Notes: generated by a model not told the origin, from the letters alone. A stretch of 64,000 nt of DNA from Pseudomicrostroma phylloplanum (GCA_039545275.1 BCHS01000009.1:186001-250000); one strand, 5' to 3'. Positions 10,936 through 22,115 are shown, counted from the stretch's first letter. Program-made: numbers and translations.

Positions 10936-12759
10936 TCACGATCCGCACCGACACGAAAGGAAGTCCGCTAGCTTCTGGCCAAACGTCTTCCTCTCTGCAG
11001 GATGCATCTCTCCGTTGCCCATTCCGCTAGTCGCAGCTCTTGCTTCTGGCCTCCGGTTGCCCTCAATGGCGCCTGAGCTATTGGTCAGCATGTTAGCCTG
11101 CGAGTGCGCACCGCCACCACCTCGACTGCTGTCCACGTGGTTGTCTCTGCCGCCATTGGGCTGGTTCGAGGGCGCGATGCCAGCGACGTTGGCGTCGTGT
11201 ACAGCAATGTTGGAGCCTTGTCCGACGCCAGCGAAGCTTTGCGCAGCTGCAAAATCGCCATGAGGAGTGCGAAGACCACCACCACCTGCGGAAGACGTGT
11301 AACGACCATCGATGGGAGAAGGTAGGCCTGATGATGAATAAGGGTGACGCTGTGGCTGCGACGGCGACGACGACGACAATGGTTGCTGCTGCTGCCCCAG
11401 AAGCTGCGACTTCGTGGCAGAGGACAACTGACGCTCACCTTGTCCGCGACTATCGCCGCCTTGACCCATTTGGGGTGGCACGCCCGACTTCCGACCCGCT
11501 TTCGAAGCGCTGCTTGTCACTCCTTGGGCACCAGCAACAGCAGTCGTAGACTGTTGTGCGGCAGGCGGTGCCTGAGGAGCTTGCGAGACGTGCCGACGCT
11601 CACGCTCCCTCTCTCGTTCCCTTTCCCTCTCCCGGTCTCGATGCTGAAAGACACACGAAAAGTAAAAGAAGTGTCAGTAAAAGCGCTGGGGAATCACAGC
11701 ACAGTCCTTGTGTATGCTGTCAACTCACTGATGCCGCTTCCCATCCTTTGCCTCCATTCAGCATCATCCAGTCATACACTCCATCCTCTGCCTCTCCTGA
11801 GCTCTTGAGGACCTTGGTGAAGAGCTCTCTGAGGAAGTCGTAGTCGGGCGTCTCCTCGAAGCCCAGCTTTCTCACGTAGTTGAGGTAGATGCCAAACTCT
11901 TCGGGGAAGGTCTCACAAAGCTCCTTGATGGGTGTGCTCTGTTTCTTCTCTCCAATCTTTTCGTACTTTTGCTTGTTCGTAGCAGCCTTGAGGCCCTGCC
12001 ACGGCAGACCGCCCCTCAAAAAGTACATGAAGACGTGGCCGAGAGCTTCCAGGTCATCTCGCCGCGATTGTTCCCGTCCCAAGTGGGTGTTGATGGACAT
12101 GTATCGGGCTGTACCGCTCAAGCTCTTCCTCTCACGATAGGGGATGTGCTGCTTGGTCTTGGGATCTCTGTACTGCTTTGCCATACCGAAGTCGACGACG
12201 TGAACGACGTTGGCTCCCTTTGTCATCGGACGTCCGATCAGGAAGTTGTCGGGCTTGATATCTCTGTAGATGAGGTTCTTCTCATGGATCGTCTGCACAC
12301 GAGTGATCTGCCGAACAGCAATGGAAGCAAGCCAGGCACGTGTCAGTGATACGCTATCCTCCTCTCACTGTCTCTCCATGCTCGTGCACTCACCATCTGC
12401 TTTGCTGTCATGACCACTGTCTTGATCGAGAACTTCCGACCGCACATATCAAAGAGGTCCTCCAGGGAGGGGCCCAAGAGATCAATGACGAGGATGTTAT
12501 GCAGTCCTTCCTGACCAAAGTAGTAGACCTGGGGCACACCAGGGCATCCTGCCAAGATCTTGTACGTCCGGTACTCGTCCCTCAATTGAGGTGCATCGCT
12601 CTTCCTTGGCTCAAACTTGATGGCCACTGTCTGGCTGTTGAGCAGGTTGGTGCCTTCGAAGATGACTCCAAAGGATCCTTCTCCAATCTTTTTGCCAACG
12701 CGGTAATGGACACCGACGATGTTGGAGCCTGAGCTGTGTGTGCTGTGTTGTGAAGTCAT
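10936..12759 (-). CDS. membrane-associated casein kinase 1 (Yck1/Yck2 / Cki2 type), 550 aa
   Basis: Three phase-0 exons: 12759-12394, 12307-11729, 11643-10936. The kinase domain covers about residues 16-300: glycine loop [22 protein letters not shown], catalytic loop [16 protein letters not shown] as [12 protein letters not shown], and the CK1 signature [20 protein letters not shown], where SIN replaces the usual APE. The 236-residue tail begins with an Arg/Glu run, is rich in Gln, Ser and Gly, and ends FLSCRCGS. Yeast Yck1/2 and fission yeast Cki1 end in palmitoylated cysteines, so the CRC pair is a likely palmitoylation site tethering it to the plasma membrane. These kinases act in nutrient sensing, endocytosis and morphogenesis. 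The chosen ATG gives MTSQHST; no ATG lies further upstream in this frame. Confidence 0.93.
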
Positions 12760-14119
12760 GGTTGCCGTAGGGTGTAGCTTGGCAGTGGGTTCAAAGCCTT
12801 TGGCAAGGCCAGGAGTTGGAGTTGGCGGTGGTGGGGGTGGAAGAGGTTTCGCTCGGGAGGATCGAGGGGCTGGTTGAGAGGACAGAGCTGCAAGTGGTAG
12901 TGCAGATGGTGCAGGCAATCTCTGGGTGATGGTGATGCAAAGTCTCTAGGTCGTGATTTGCTGGTTCGTCACTGTTTCGTATCTGCCTGTGCCCGGGACG
13001 TTTTCGACTTCGACGGTGGGGGTGATGATGATGATGATGAGGGGTGTTGAAAGAATCAATCTAGAAGATGTGAATGTCCGCGAAAAAAGGGGGTTGACGA
13101 TGCAGTCGTGATTGAAATTGGTGCTTGTGCAAAGCAAGTGACGATGTGAGGATAAGCGGCGAGGAGGAGAGGGGGGTAATGGGCAGCGCGAAGGTGTGCC
13201 TTGGTTGCTTGCTTGTATGAAAGCGGGGGTGCTGTGACCAAGTAGTTGAGCGAGGTGCCCTGCAGCGCACTGGTTTCCTCCCGAGTGCTGAAGGGGTGAA
13301 TGTTGTGCCTCGCCTAGAGCTTACTTTCCGATGATTCAGTGTCTTAGCAGATGAGCGTCGAGAGCGGAGTCCGTAGAGGATGCGTTTGTGCCGTGGGGGG
13401 CCGAGCGCAGGCGGTAGGGCAGGGGAGGAGGTGGTAAGGGGGAAAGGGAAGGCAGGAGAGGCAGGTGGGCCAACGAACGCGGACAGCTGTCCGGGCGACG
13501 AGGGGAGACGCGCTTTGATGCTGTTCAAGGAGCAAGGAGCAGTGACGCAGCCGATGCCAAGTGCACGAGCAATGGTATGGTGATGACCAAGGGGGGAGAA
13601 GTGTCGGGAGAGGTGGGGGGGAGGGAGCAGCAGGAGGGGAAGGACAATGCGATGGTGATGGACGGGTGAGATGGTCTCGGGCGGACGCTGCTCGATCAGC
13701 TCTGCCTGCCTGCCCTCCTTTCCTCGGCGACGGCTTTCTGACTGCAGCCACGCCGGGCGGGCGGACGGGGCTCGAGGGGGGCGTTGCCGTGGCTGACTGG
13801 CTGACTGGCTGGCTGGCTGGCAGAAGAGGCTGGCGGGCAGGCGCGGGCGGCAAACAGACCAGCGCCTGTCAGTTTAAGTCGAATCTACCGCGCTTCTTCG
13901 CCCCGAGACGAGTGGGTGCGACTCCGCCCGCTCGCCCCGCCTTCCCTCTCAGACTCATAAGCCGGCAGGAGGACAATCCACGCAGCCTCACAATCAGTTT
14001 CATAGATCCATACGGATGGGGACTTGTAAAAAGGCGAGAAAGCAGAGCAGGAGAGCTTCTCTTCATTGTCCGCTAAAACAACACTTCGCCCATACGGCCA
14101 TGCTATGCCAAGCCCTTGC
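12760..14119. other. intergenic/5' leader of casein kinase, G-rich on the plus strand
   Basis: This 1.36-kb gap lies upstream of the casein kinase and downstream of POL5. I see no convincing gene. It contains a (GAT)n run near 13023-13040, G-runs with quadruplex potential at about 13591-13640, and a degenerate 4-bp tandem array (GGCTGACTGGCTGG-like) at about 13790-13820. Such a long leader is compatible with a long, regulated 5' UTR. Confidence 0.5.
13790..13820. repeat. short tandem array of CTGG/CTGA units
   Basis: About seven units of CTGG or CTGA in a row can be read directly, lying about 300 bp downstream of the POL5 stop, between POL5 and the casein kinase gene. It is a simple microsatellite-like tract with no coding role seen. 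Confidence 0.8.
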
Positions 14120-17100
14120 TCATGTCGCCTTCTTTGCCTTCTTCTTGGACCCTCCGCTCTGGCTCTTCTTGCTGCTGACGCTGCCGCCGTGTCCATTCAC
14201 CTGGACCGGCTCTTTACCATTGACATCGCCTGGAGCCTCTACTGCATCCTTCGCCTTCCTCTTCTTGTCCTCCTTGCCCTTTTCGCTCTTGCCTTCCACA
14301 ATCACCAGCATCTGCTTCAGCAGACTCTGCAGTGACGTCGAATTCTTGAAGCGCTCCTCCTTCTCCAAGGCAGCCATTGCCTCCCTGATCTTGCTCGGCT
14401 TCCAGACCGACTTGGTCGCCTTGCCTTCGACGTCGTCTGCTGCTACCACGCGCTTGGTGATACGCACGGCCTGCAGGGCAAACTTGAGCACCTCCTTGAG
14501 ATGGGCAGCATTCGGCAGCGAGCCGGTACCGCTAGAGGAAGAGCTCGCTGATGTGGGCAGCAGAGTAAAGACGAGATTGGCGACATCAGGCATGAAGGCC
14601 AGGACGTCCTTCTGGGTCTCCTTGGCCTGTGCGCTCTGGCTCAGAAGACTCTGCAGCATCTGCATGCCCTGCTGTTGACGGTACGTCTTGACAGTGGCCG
14701 TTGGCGAGCAGCTCTCCACGAGGGTGCTACGGAGAGGCCAGCCCAGAGATGGGAAGCGCTTGAAGGCGTCAATGAGGAAAGATGCCTTCAACTGACACGC
14801 GCTGCGACCTAGGAAATCCTTCAGCGTCTCCTCGTACACCTTGACCAGAGCAGCAGCAGGTCCTGCCGCACTCGAGGTGGGGCCGAAAGCAACACGTGTC
14901 AAGTACAAGTTGACAGTGTTGGCGACCGAAGCCAGCTCGGGGCTGGTGGTGCGGCATGCAAAGGAGTGGACTGCACGGAGATCCTCCTCTACAATCTCGA
15001 TCCCTTGACCAGTTGGCATCTCCTTGGCTTTGCAGAGGTTGTTTCTCAGAATTGTAGAAGCCTTGGTAGCCACTTGCCGATCGAGCTCGTCTCCCTCTGT
15101 CGCAAGCAGGAACAGAGGACGCACGAGGTTGACCACCAGCGGGTTTGACGGTTGCTTGCGTGCGTAGATGGCAAGGAGATCGAGGATCTTGTTCTGGAAA
15201 GCCACGGCTTCTTGCTTTGCCTCCTTCTTGTTTTGGCGGGACGACATACGCTGACGGAAGATCTCAGCCAGCTTGTCGTCGATAGCGAGCATCTGGTCAT
15301 CTGTGAGATCGGGTACGCTCTCTTTGTCATCGTCATCGTCGTCGCTGCTTCCGTCTTCACCCTCGTCGTCATCGTCACTCTCCTCATGCGCAATGCCGCC
15401 CGCTTTCAGAGCCTCCAAGACGTCGCTTCGGAACTTCTCATCAACGTCGACGTCCTCGTCGTCATCGTCTTCGACGGAAGCTGACTCAATGGAGTCTTCT
15501 GAAGTCTCTGACTCCGCTTCATCTTCGCCATCGATTTCCATAGCGTCTGCCTCTTTCTCTTCCTCGTCGTCTGCAGGCTCCTCATTCAAGCCGAGCTGAT
15601 CGATCAGGTGGTCCAGACTTTCCTTTGTCATCTCGGTAGCAAAGACGCCAAAGACTTGCTCTGCAATGGCCCTAAGGAAAGCCGATGGCTTCTCGAGAAG
15701 GCCAATGATGTAGTCTTGGAGAAGCTCAATACCAGTCGGCTCGCGCTCTTCCTCGCCGTCTTCGGTCGACTTCGGCGCAGGAGGGGCAGCCTTGTTGAGG
15801 AAGAGACTGCTGAAGCAGTCATTGAGGGACTCTACGAGCTCAGCTCCTTCTTCTGGTGACTCGAGGGCGAACAGGAGCGATGCCACTACGAGGGTCTCAA
15901 ACGCCTGCAGCCTGTCGCTCTTTTGTGCCTTGCCAGCCTTTCGTACCTTTTGTAGCAGCTCGGAGCCATCGGCAGCGATCTGTGTAGCGTCGTCGCTCAT
16001 GACCGATGCAAAGTTCTTGGCATCTTTCAAAAGAGAGTTGAAGATTTCCCAGGCCTTTGACACCCAAAGCTCCCCGGTGCTCGTCACGCCTTGTACTCGA
16101 CGGGGCTTGGCGCCCTCAGATGAGGCAGTGACGGTAGTGGTCCTCTCGGCCAGCTCTGTGAGGCACGAAAGGAAGCGCGAGCGGCACACGTCTCGAGCCT
16201 CGACGCTGAAAGACGATTTTGGCTGGTGCGAGAGAAGACCTGCTTCGGCAGACGGGGCCTTCTTCCAAGAGAAGAAGCCTCCGGCGGCAAGGTACCTGAG
16301 GATGTCTCCTGCGCTGCTCTCGTCGGTAGGAATAGCAGTATTGCGCACGAGTGAAAGTAGCTGATCGAGAGCCCACCGCCTCTTGGCGTCGTCGGCTGAT
16401 GTCGCAAGCAGCTCGACGACCCAGACGATGTAGTCCTTTACGCCTTCGCCGTCCATGGCTGACAGCAGCCCCTCGATCGTCTTTGTCTTTGTAAGCTTGT
16501 CGAAGTTCTGACTGCCATGCTTGCCCAGAAGCTGAGCTACCAGCGCAAAGCCAGCTCGCGGAGTCTCCTTGACTACCTCGGTAACGATTTCGGCTGCGCT
16601 GGTGGCCGCACTGTGCAGTAGCCTCTCCTTGCCGGCTAGCTGATTGATCCATGTCCGCATGAAGTTGGGGGTGAAGAGCAGGGGCTTATCGGCAGCCGGT
16701 GCTGCTATCAGAGCCTTGGAGAAGACCTGGAAGCCCCACGACTTGCGTTCTGGGGATGCTGTAGGAGCAAAGAGCGACTCATCGACGCAGACGCGGTATA
16801 GCTCGGCAAAGGGAGCCCGAGAAGCAGGGCCAGAGCTTGCGGTAGAGCCAAAGTAGCTGTGCAAGATGACGTCCCAAATGAAGTGTACTCGTGGGTTGTG
16901 GGAGCCAGAGTTGTCACCTGCTTTCGTTGCCGCCGCTGCATCCTCCTTGTCTTCAGTAGGTGTAGTGTTGCAGAGGACCTTTGCGATGGTGGGCAAGTTG
17001 GCTGCACTGAGAATGTCACCTCCCTTCTTCAGGCCTGCTACCTTGCCTTCTGCCTTGAGCTTGGGGGCGAGCTCTTGCAGCTTAAGTATCAGTGCTACCT

Positions 17101-17857
17101 TCTCTGGTGTGAGATCTCCGGAAACGGCATCGTTGAAGACAAGCTGAGAGACGGCACTCTTGAGCTCCTCATTGGACGACGCGGCGAGGGAGTCGAGGAG
17201 CTGCACAAGGGTCCAGCCGCAACTCTCCCTCAGATACGCCTTTTTCTCTGACAGATTTCGGAGAAGGTCGATGACCTTTGCGACTTCAGCCAGGTCTGTA
17301 GTTGGCCGCTGAAGAAGCATGCCCGAGCGGACCAGGGCCTGAATTCCAAAGAGGCGAGCGAAGAGTAGGTTGCGCTGCTCCGATCGTGAGACCTTGCCGG
17401 AAGGGGAGGAGTGCTTGATGATGAGGAGCAAAACATCGGAAGCATTGATGGTGGTGAGGTGAGCCAAGAGCTCGGTCAATGCAACGGCAAATCCGACTCT
17501 GGAGTGCTCTCGCGGCGATGCGAGACCGCGAACGAGACGGCGGAGAGAGTAGCTGACCTCGGAGGCAAGGGTGTGGTCGAGCTTGCGCTCTACGTAGAGA
17601 CTCTGCTGCTCTGTCACAGTCTCTAGGGCGGCGGTTGCTGCTGCAGAGCCATTGGTAGCCGCTACAGGCTCGGGAGGGTCGAGGGTCCACCGCGAGGTGC
17701 TAGCGAGTGCTGACTGCTGCTTGACGAGTCCGGATACGAGGTGAGAGGACGAGCAGAGGCGCTTGTCCTCTTCGGACGATGCCAGGTCCCAGAAGAGGGG
17801 CAGCGCCGATGACGAGGCAGCTGTAGTGGCCATGAGGTATGGTCGGTTTGTTGGCAT
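14120..17857 (-). CDS. POL5: POL5 / Mybbp1A-family nucleolar protein, 1245 aa
   Basis: A single 3738-bp exon. The N-terminus LPLFWDLASSEEDKRL and VSYSLRRLVRGLASPREHSR with FAVALTELLA are typical of the DNA-polymerase-phi family (yeast Pol5, animal Mybbp1A). The rest is an alpha-solenoid of Leu-rich helical repeats, broken by acidic low-complexity segments around residues 760-870, and ends in a Lys/Ser-rich tail resembling a nuclear/nucleolar signal (GGSKKKAKKAT). Despite the name, the family is needed for rRNA synthesis and 60S assembly in the nucleolus, not replication. The ATG at 17857 is used; a second in-frame ATG eight codons later (17833) could be the true start. It shares a 316-bp divergent promoter with SSZ1, another translation gene. 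Confidence 0.92.
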   Translation of the reverse strand: MPTNRPYLMATTAASSSALPLFWDLASSEEDKRLCSSSHLVSGLVKQQSALASTSRWTLDPPEPVAATNGSAAATAALETVTEQQSLYVERKLDHTLASEVSYSLRRLVRGLASPREHSRVGFAVALTELLAHLTTINASDVLLLIIKHSSPSGKVSRSEQRNLLFARLFGIQALVRSGMLLQRPTTDLAEVAKVIDLLRNLSEKKAYLRESCGWTLVQLLDSLAASSNEELKSAVSQLVFNDAVSGDLTPEKVALILKLQELAPKLKAEGKVAGLKKGGDILSAANLPTIAKVLCNTTPTEDKEDAAAATKAGDNSGSHNPRVHFIWDVILHSYFGSTASSGPASRAPFAELYRVCVDESLFAPTASPERKSWGFQVFSKALIAAPAADKPLLFTPNFMRTWINQLAGKERLLHSAATSAAEIVTEVVKETPRAGFALVAQLLGKHGSQNFDKLTKTKTIEGLLSAMDGEGVKDYIVWVVELLATSADDAKRRWALDQLLSLVRNTAIPTDESSAGDILRYLAAGGFFSWKKAPSAEAGLLSHQPKSSFSVEARDVCRSRFLSCLTELAERTTTVTASSEGAKPRRVQGVTSTGELWVSKAWEIFNSLLKDAKNFASVMSDDATQIAADGSELLQKVRKAGKAQKSDRLQAFETLVVASLLFALESPEEGAELVESLNDCFSSLFLNKAAPPAPKSTEDGEEEREPTGIELLQDYIIGLLEKPSAFLRAIAEQVFGVFATEMTKESLDHLIDQLGLNEEPADDEEEKEADAMEIDGEDEAESETSEDSIESASVEDDDDEDVDVDEKFRSDVLEALKAGGIAHEESDDDDEGEDGSSDDDDDDKESVPDLTDDQMLAIDDKLAEIFRQRMSSRQNKKEAKQEAVAFQNKILDLLAIYARKQPSNPLVVNLVRPLFLLATEGDELDRQVATKASTILRNNLCKAKEMPTGQGIEIVEEDLRAVHSFACRTTSPELASVANTVNLYLTRVAFGPTSSAAGPAAALVKVYEETLKDFLGRSACQLKASFLIDAFKRFPSLGWPLRSTLVESCSPTATVKTYRQQQGMQMLQSLLSQSAQAKETQKDVLAFMPDVANLVFTLLPTSASSSSSGTGSLPNAAHLKEVLKFALQAVRITKRVVAADDVEGKATKSVWKPSKIREAMAALEKEERFKNSTSLQSLLKQMLVIVEGKSEKGKEDKKRKAKDAVEAPGDVNGKEPVQVNGHGGSVSSKKSQSGGSKKKAKKAT

Positions 17858-18173
17858 GGGATAGAGGAGATGACCTGGTGGAGAGTAACCTACAAGTCAG
17901 CATATATGCTCGCCTTTGCCTCAGGCCTGTGTGGCCTTCCGCCGTTGCTCCTTCCTCTGCTCTGTGCGTTGCGTCTGGTCCAAATTTTTGGCTCGGGAAG
18001 AAAATCTTGTGCGCACAGAGGCGGCAGGCGGGCAGGCAGGCAAGGGCACACACGCAGGCAGACAGCCCAGCCACACACTCACACGCACACCTCCAACGAG
18101 AAGAACATCAGAGGAGGCCATCAATCACCTTGACCACCACCTTACCCCTACTCATCAACCGCATATACTCATC
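17858..18173. promoter_or_regulatory. bidirectional promoter of POL5 and SSZ1, with an RRPE-like element
   Basis: The 316-bp space between the two start codons contains AAATTTTT at 17982-17989, close to the fungal ribosomal-RNA-processing element core (AAAWTTTT), and a 10-bp palindrome GCATATATGC at 17900-17909 that could serve as a TATA-like element. A CA/CACG-rich tract near 18045-18090 precedes SSZ1. The coregulation reading is inference. Confidence 0.45.
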
Positions 18174-20057
18174 ATGGCAGCCACAGACGCATCGACCTCC
18201 GCAGTCATTGGAGTAAACGTCGGCCACTCCTTTAGCTCCATCGCAGCCATCAATCAGCATGGCCGAGCAGACGTCATCGCAGACGAGGACGGAGGAAGGC
18301 AGTTGGCAACCAGGATCGCCTTCAACGAGGACCAGGTGTACATCGGAAACCAGGCCACGCCCCAGCTCGTGAGGAACGGCCCCAATGTCATCGACCAGTT
18401 CATCAACCTGCTCGGTAGGAGGTGAGTACCGTAGCGGATCATCAAGCTATGCCTTCACTGCGCTTCTTCCACCCGATTGCGTCTGACCCGCCTTACCTCC
18501 CTCAATCTCTCCCCCTCCAGTTTCTCTGAGCTGAGCGATGCCGACAAGAAGCGAGCCTCAGCTCCCGTCATTGACAACAACGGAACCCCATCCTTCAAGG
18601 TGCAGATCAATGGCGCCGAGACTGTCCTCTCAGCCCACGAAGTCGCTGTCCGCTACATTACCTCTCTCTTCAACACCGCTCGGGACTTTCTCTCGGGTGT
18701 ACCCATTGCCGGAGCAGTCATGTCTGTTCCCCTCTCCTACTCTGCCGCTCAGATTGCAGCTCTCAAGGCTGCCGCTACCGAGGCCGGTCTGATTGTTTTG
18801 CAGATCATCTCTGCCCCAGCTGCCGCCGTCGCTGCCTACAACCTCACATCACCCCGGGAAGGAGGTCTGCTGCCTCTTCACCCGGACGGCGAGACTGGCG
18901 AGACCTACGAGGTGGGAAGTGAGCTGGACAGGAACGTCGCAGTGGTGGATATGGGAGGCTCGTCGACTTCCGTCTCCATCCTCGCCGCTCGGGCTGGTGT
19001 CTACACTCTGCTCTCCTCTGTGCAACAAGCCAACCTGGGAGGTCAGCAGGTGGACGAGGCTCTGGTCAACTACTTTGCCAAGGAGTTCACAAAGAAGACA
19101 AAGGTACAGGTCGAGGCTTCGAATGCTCGAGCTTGGGCCAAGCTGAGGAACGAGGCAGAGGTGACAAAGAGGGCTCTCAGCGCCTCGCCTTCGGCTCAGT
19201 GCGCCGTCGAGAGTCTGGCCGAGGGTGTCGACTTTGCTGGACCCATCAACAGGATGAGGTTGGACATGCTGGCTGGACCCGTGTACGGTCAGGTGATCAA
19301 GAAGGCCGAAGAGGCTCTCAAGGCTGCCGGTCTCGATGCTTGCCAGATTGACGAGGTGATCCTTGCCGGTGGATCGGCTCGTCTGCCCGGTCTCACAAGT
19401 CAGCTCGTGTACCTCTTCCCCGAGGAGGGTCATACCCGAATCACCGCTTCGATCGACTCGGACCAGGTCATCGCCCGAGGCTGTGCAGTGCACGCCCACG
19501 CCATTGCCTCTACACCTTCCGACGCCCCAGAGAGGAAACACCTGCTGGACCTCCCCCAGGCTCCTCCTACGGAGATTTCCGCTCTGAAAGCCCCCACCAC
19601 CTCGAAGCCCCTCGGACTGGTGCTGCCCGAGCCAAAGGGAGCCGTCAATGGCCTCAGCTCGGCCATCGTGGACGGCCAACTCTTCGTCACCCTCCTCCCC
19701 GCCCACACTCCTCTGCCAGCAAGGAGAGTCTTCACCCTACCCGCCTCTGCTGCCGGAAATGTTCTGCTGAGCTTCGCAGAGGGTACCCCCGAGGTCAAGA
19801 TCGAGAAGGTGGCCCGCGCAAAGGACTCGGATGACGAGGACGACGAGGAGCTGGACGATGATGAGGAGGACGAGGAAGAGGAGAGGAGGACGTCCATCGT
19901 CAAGGCGGACAAGGCCCGTCTGGCCGAGGTGAGCTACGAGGCGCAGCAAAAGGGAGAGAAGATTCGCGTGCAGATTGTTGCCGGTGTGGATGGAGCTGTG
20001 CAGATTATCGTGGGTGACGCAGAGGGACAAAAGACGGTTAGTCTGCCTGCTCCCTGA
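18174..20057 (+). CDS. SSZ1: SSZ1, atypical Hsp70 of the ribosome-associated complex, 594 aa
   Basis: Two exons, 18174-18421 and 18521-20057, joined within a Ser codon. The N-terminal ATPase-like domain starts VIGVNVGHSFSSIAAIN and continues with DVIADEDGGRQLATRIAFNE, VMSVPLSYSAAQIAALKAAA, VAVVDMGGSSTSVSILA and VILAGGSARLPGLTSQL. The divergence from canonical Hsp70 (no DLGTT, and a short substrate domain) and the GxNxGxSxSSIA start fit Ssz1, the partner of zuotin in the ribosome-associated complex that assists nascent chains in the cytosol. The C-terminal part has a strongly acidic insertion (about residues 490-515) that is not typical of yeast Ssz1. The promoter is shared with POL5. Confidence 0.93.
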
Positions 20058-20874
20058 GCAGGCGGCGCTGTCAGCAGTTCGACTCGAGCGCCAGAAGATG
20101 AGGACGTCGGGGAGGAATAGAGTAGACTCCCTTTCTTCCTCCCTCCCTTTCTTCCTTTCTGGCTAAGCTTAGCGACCCGTCATTGTAGAGTCAGTAGACG
20201 CTCCCTCTCTCCTTGTTCTTATAGACTTAGAAAGGAGAGCTTTTTGCCGTGCCGTGCCGTGCCCGTGCCCTGAAGCGTGAGAAACCGTGGGTGTGACATC
20301 TATAAGAAGGCCCCACACTCTGCGCTTTGTGAGAGCTGAAATCTCTTTCCGGCTTCTGCTTCTGCTTCTACTTCTACTTCTACTTCTATTTCTATACCGG
20401 CAAGCAGCGAAAAAGGGGACAATGAATGGGGATCTACAAGAGAGTGTTTCTGAGAATGAGAGTGAGAATGAGGACGAGAAGAGAAGAGAAGAGAAGAGGA
20501 GGCGCCCAGCCTGGGCCGTGCCTTGCCGTGCAGGGAGTGGAATGAATATGCTGGGAAGATCTATCTTATGTCCCTTGAACCGAGACGGTGGGTCTCTGGG
20601 AACGGGTGTTCGAGATGTCTATAGAGTTTTGGCGAGGCGAGGCGAGGCAGATTATGGTGAAAGAGTACAGATGGGAAAAGGAGACGCCTCGGCGGACCCT
20701 GCGAGGCAAAAAGCAGGAACGGGGTGAAGTGAAGGCCAATCGGTGAACAGGCTAGCCGCCTGGAAGCCAGGCCCGAGAGCGTGGGCAGAGGGCCTGATCC
20801 TCCCGGCTTGTATGCTCGAGTAGCTCGAGTGGCTCTTCGTCTTGCGTCCGGCGGGGGCACGGGCAGCTGATCTC
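20058..20874. other. intergenic between convergent genes, repeat-rich
   Basis: This 817-bp gap lies between the 3' ends of SSZ1 and the DUF7330-like gene. It holds short GTGCC repeats near 20249-20271, a hexamer array (listed separately), a GAAGA run at about 20477-20499 and GGCGA repeats near 20632-20648. No gene is supported. Confidence 0.6.
20353..20394. repeat. hexanucleotide tandem repeat CTTCTR, seven units
   Basis: Seven consecutive 6-bp units can be read: two CTTCTG, four CTTCTA and one TTTCTA. It is a simple-sequence tract between convergent genes. Confidence 0.9.
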
Positions 20875-22115
20875 CTACATGACGCAGCAGTTTTCGGCGG
20901 CAGATGTACCGAGTGCGAGCTTCTCCCCGACCTCGTAGAGATGGATGTTTCCATAGGTGGTGATCAGCTCGCACGCATCGCCCCTCGTTGCTGTGCCCGA
21001 TGCCGTGGCACTAGTAGCTGCTGCGTGAGCCGGAAGTCCTAGCTCGGGGCCGTTGGGAGAGTCACCCAGGGCAACGAGGGAGCGGGAGGGGCTGTGTGAG
21101 TTTGTCGGAGACGAAGGAGCCGTGGAGTGGTTTGGGGAGCTCCGACCAGAGACGAGCGTGGCGGACCCGTCGTTGGATGTCTCCCTCGATACGGACGTAG
21201 AGGAGTTGGCCGATGCCAGTGGCCCTCGTTGCGGAGTCGTAGCCACTGCCGTCGGACCGACGCTACCGGCGCTTCCGGGCCTGCTCTTGCTACCCTTCAT
21301 CATCAGCCTGGGCTGCAGACCCTTCTTCTCCACGACTGCCTTGGCTTGACCCACTACATGTCCCGCAGGCAATGCCTGTCCCTGGGCAACGACGATGCCT
21401 ACTCCTCGATGCTTGAAGGCCTCTCCGAGACCAGTGTAGCGCGCCTTGATGCCGGGAGAGAGCTTGAGGACACCCGATTCGGTCTTCCAGGAGACGAGGC
21501 CGGAAAAGGTCGGGGGGATGCAGATGTGCAGGGACCCGCTATGGGATTTGGCCCGCAGGTGCAGCGGACGAGAAGGGGTGTATTGCGGCTGTGAAGGGGA
21601 GGAGAGGCGATCATAGACGAGGTGTCAGCCACTCCCTCAGCACAAGCTCTGGCGGGTTGTGCAGCGCAAGCAGCTGTACTCACAATGGAGAGGTGGATCC
21701 GACCCATGTAGCTCTTGGCAGCCACGCTTACCGGCTGATTCTTTCCTCTCGAAGGACTCTCTCCAGCCGTCGCTCCTCCTTTCCTCTGTTCATCCAAGCT
21801 CTTGCGCCTACGATGCAAAGCCGGTCCTTCCTCCGCTCCCCCCTCCTGCATCTTCTCATCGCCCATGATCCACACCTCGGCACTAATCGCGCTGCCCTTT
21901 GTCTCGAAGGAAGCACTACTGCTGGTCTGGCCCACGACTTGTTCCAGCGGAGGGTCGTACAGGGGTGGACGATGGTCCTGCGCGGCAGGGCCGATGGTGT
22001 AGCGGCCCTTGATGGAGTGCGAGGGCTGCTCGATTCGGATGTGACGGGCGTAGCGGGAGTGAGTTACCCCGCCAGAGAGGGCTACGGTGGCCCACTCTGG
22101 TAGGCGGTCGGTCAT
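20875..22115 (-). CDS. DUF7330-like basidiomycete protein with CaaX-like C-terminus, 381 aa
   Basis: Two phase-0 exons, 22115-21684 and 21588-20875. I recognise the pattern of the fungal DUF7330 family, short beta-strand repeats rich in Gly/Ser: SASFETKGSAISAEVWIMG before the intron, then LHLRAKSHSGSLHICIPP, FSGLVSWKTESGVLKLSP and, near the end, CELITTYGNIHLYEVGE. Function of the family is unknown. A basic, Ser-rich linker (about 85-140) and a long Ser/Thr-rich insert (about 230-345) separate the blocks. The protein ends NCCVM: a Cys four residues from the end followed by Cys, Val, Met fits a CaaX farnesylation box, with an atypical Cys at the first aliphatic position. Membrane attachment is therefore plausible, but inferred. 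Confidence 0.75.

Noticed and set aside
7260..12759. A DNA-repair gene cluster (RNase H2C, RAD54 and neighbours)
   Set aside because: Only two adjacent genes fit, they converge and have separate promoters, and fungal gene order of this kind is usually accidental.
12760..12918. In-frame N-terminal extension of the casein kinase (Pro-rich)
   Set aside because: There is no ATG in the extension; the family-like start MTSQHST at 12759 is the first ATG in frame.
13000..14000. Candidate small genes in the G-rich stretch
   Set aside because: Open frames on both strands are caused by base skew; peptides are Pro/Ser/Arg or Gly-rich without motifs.
18849..19706. Minus-strand frame of 285 codons
   Set aside because: It is the antisense shadow of SSZ1; the peptide is His/Gly/Ser-rich without any motif.
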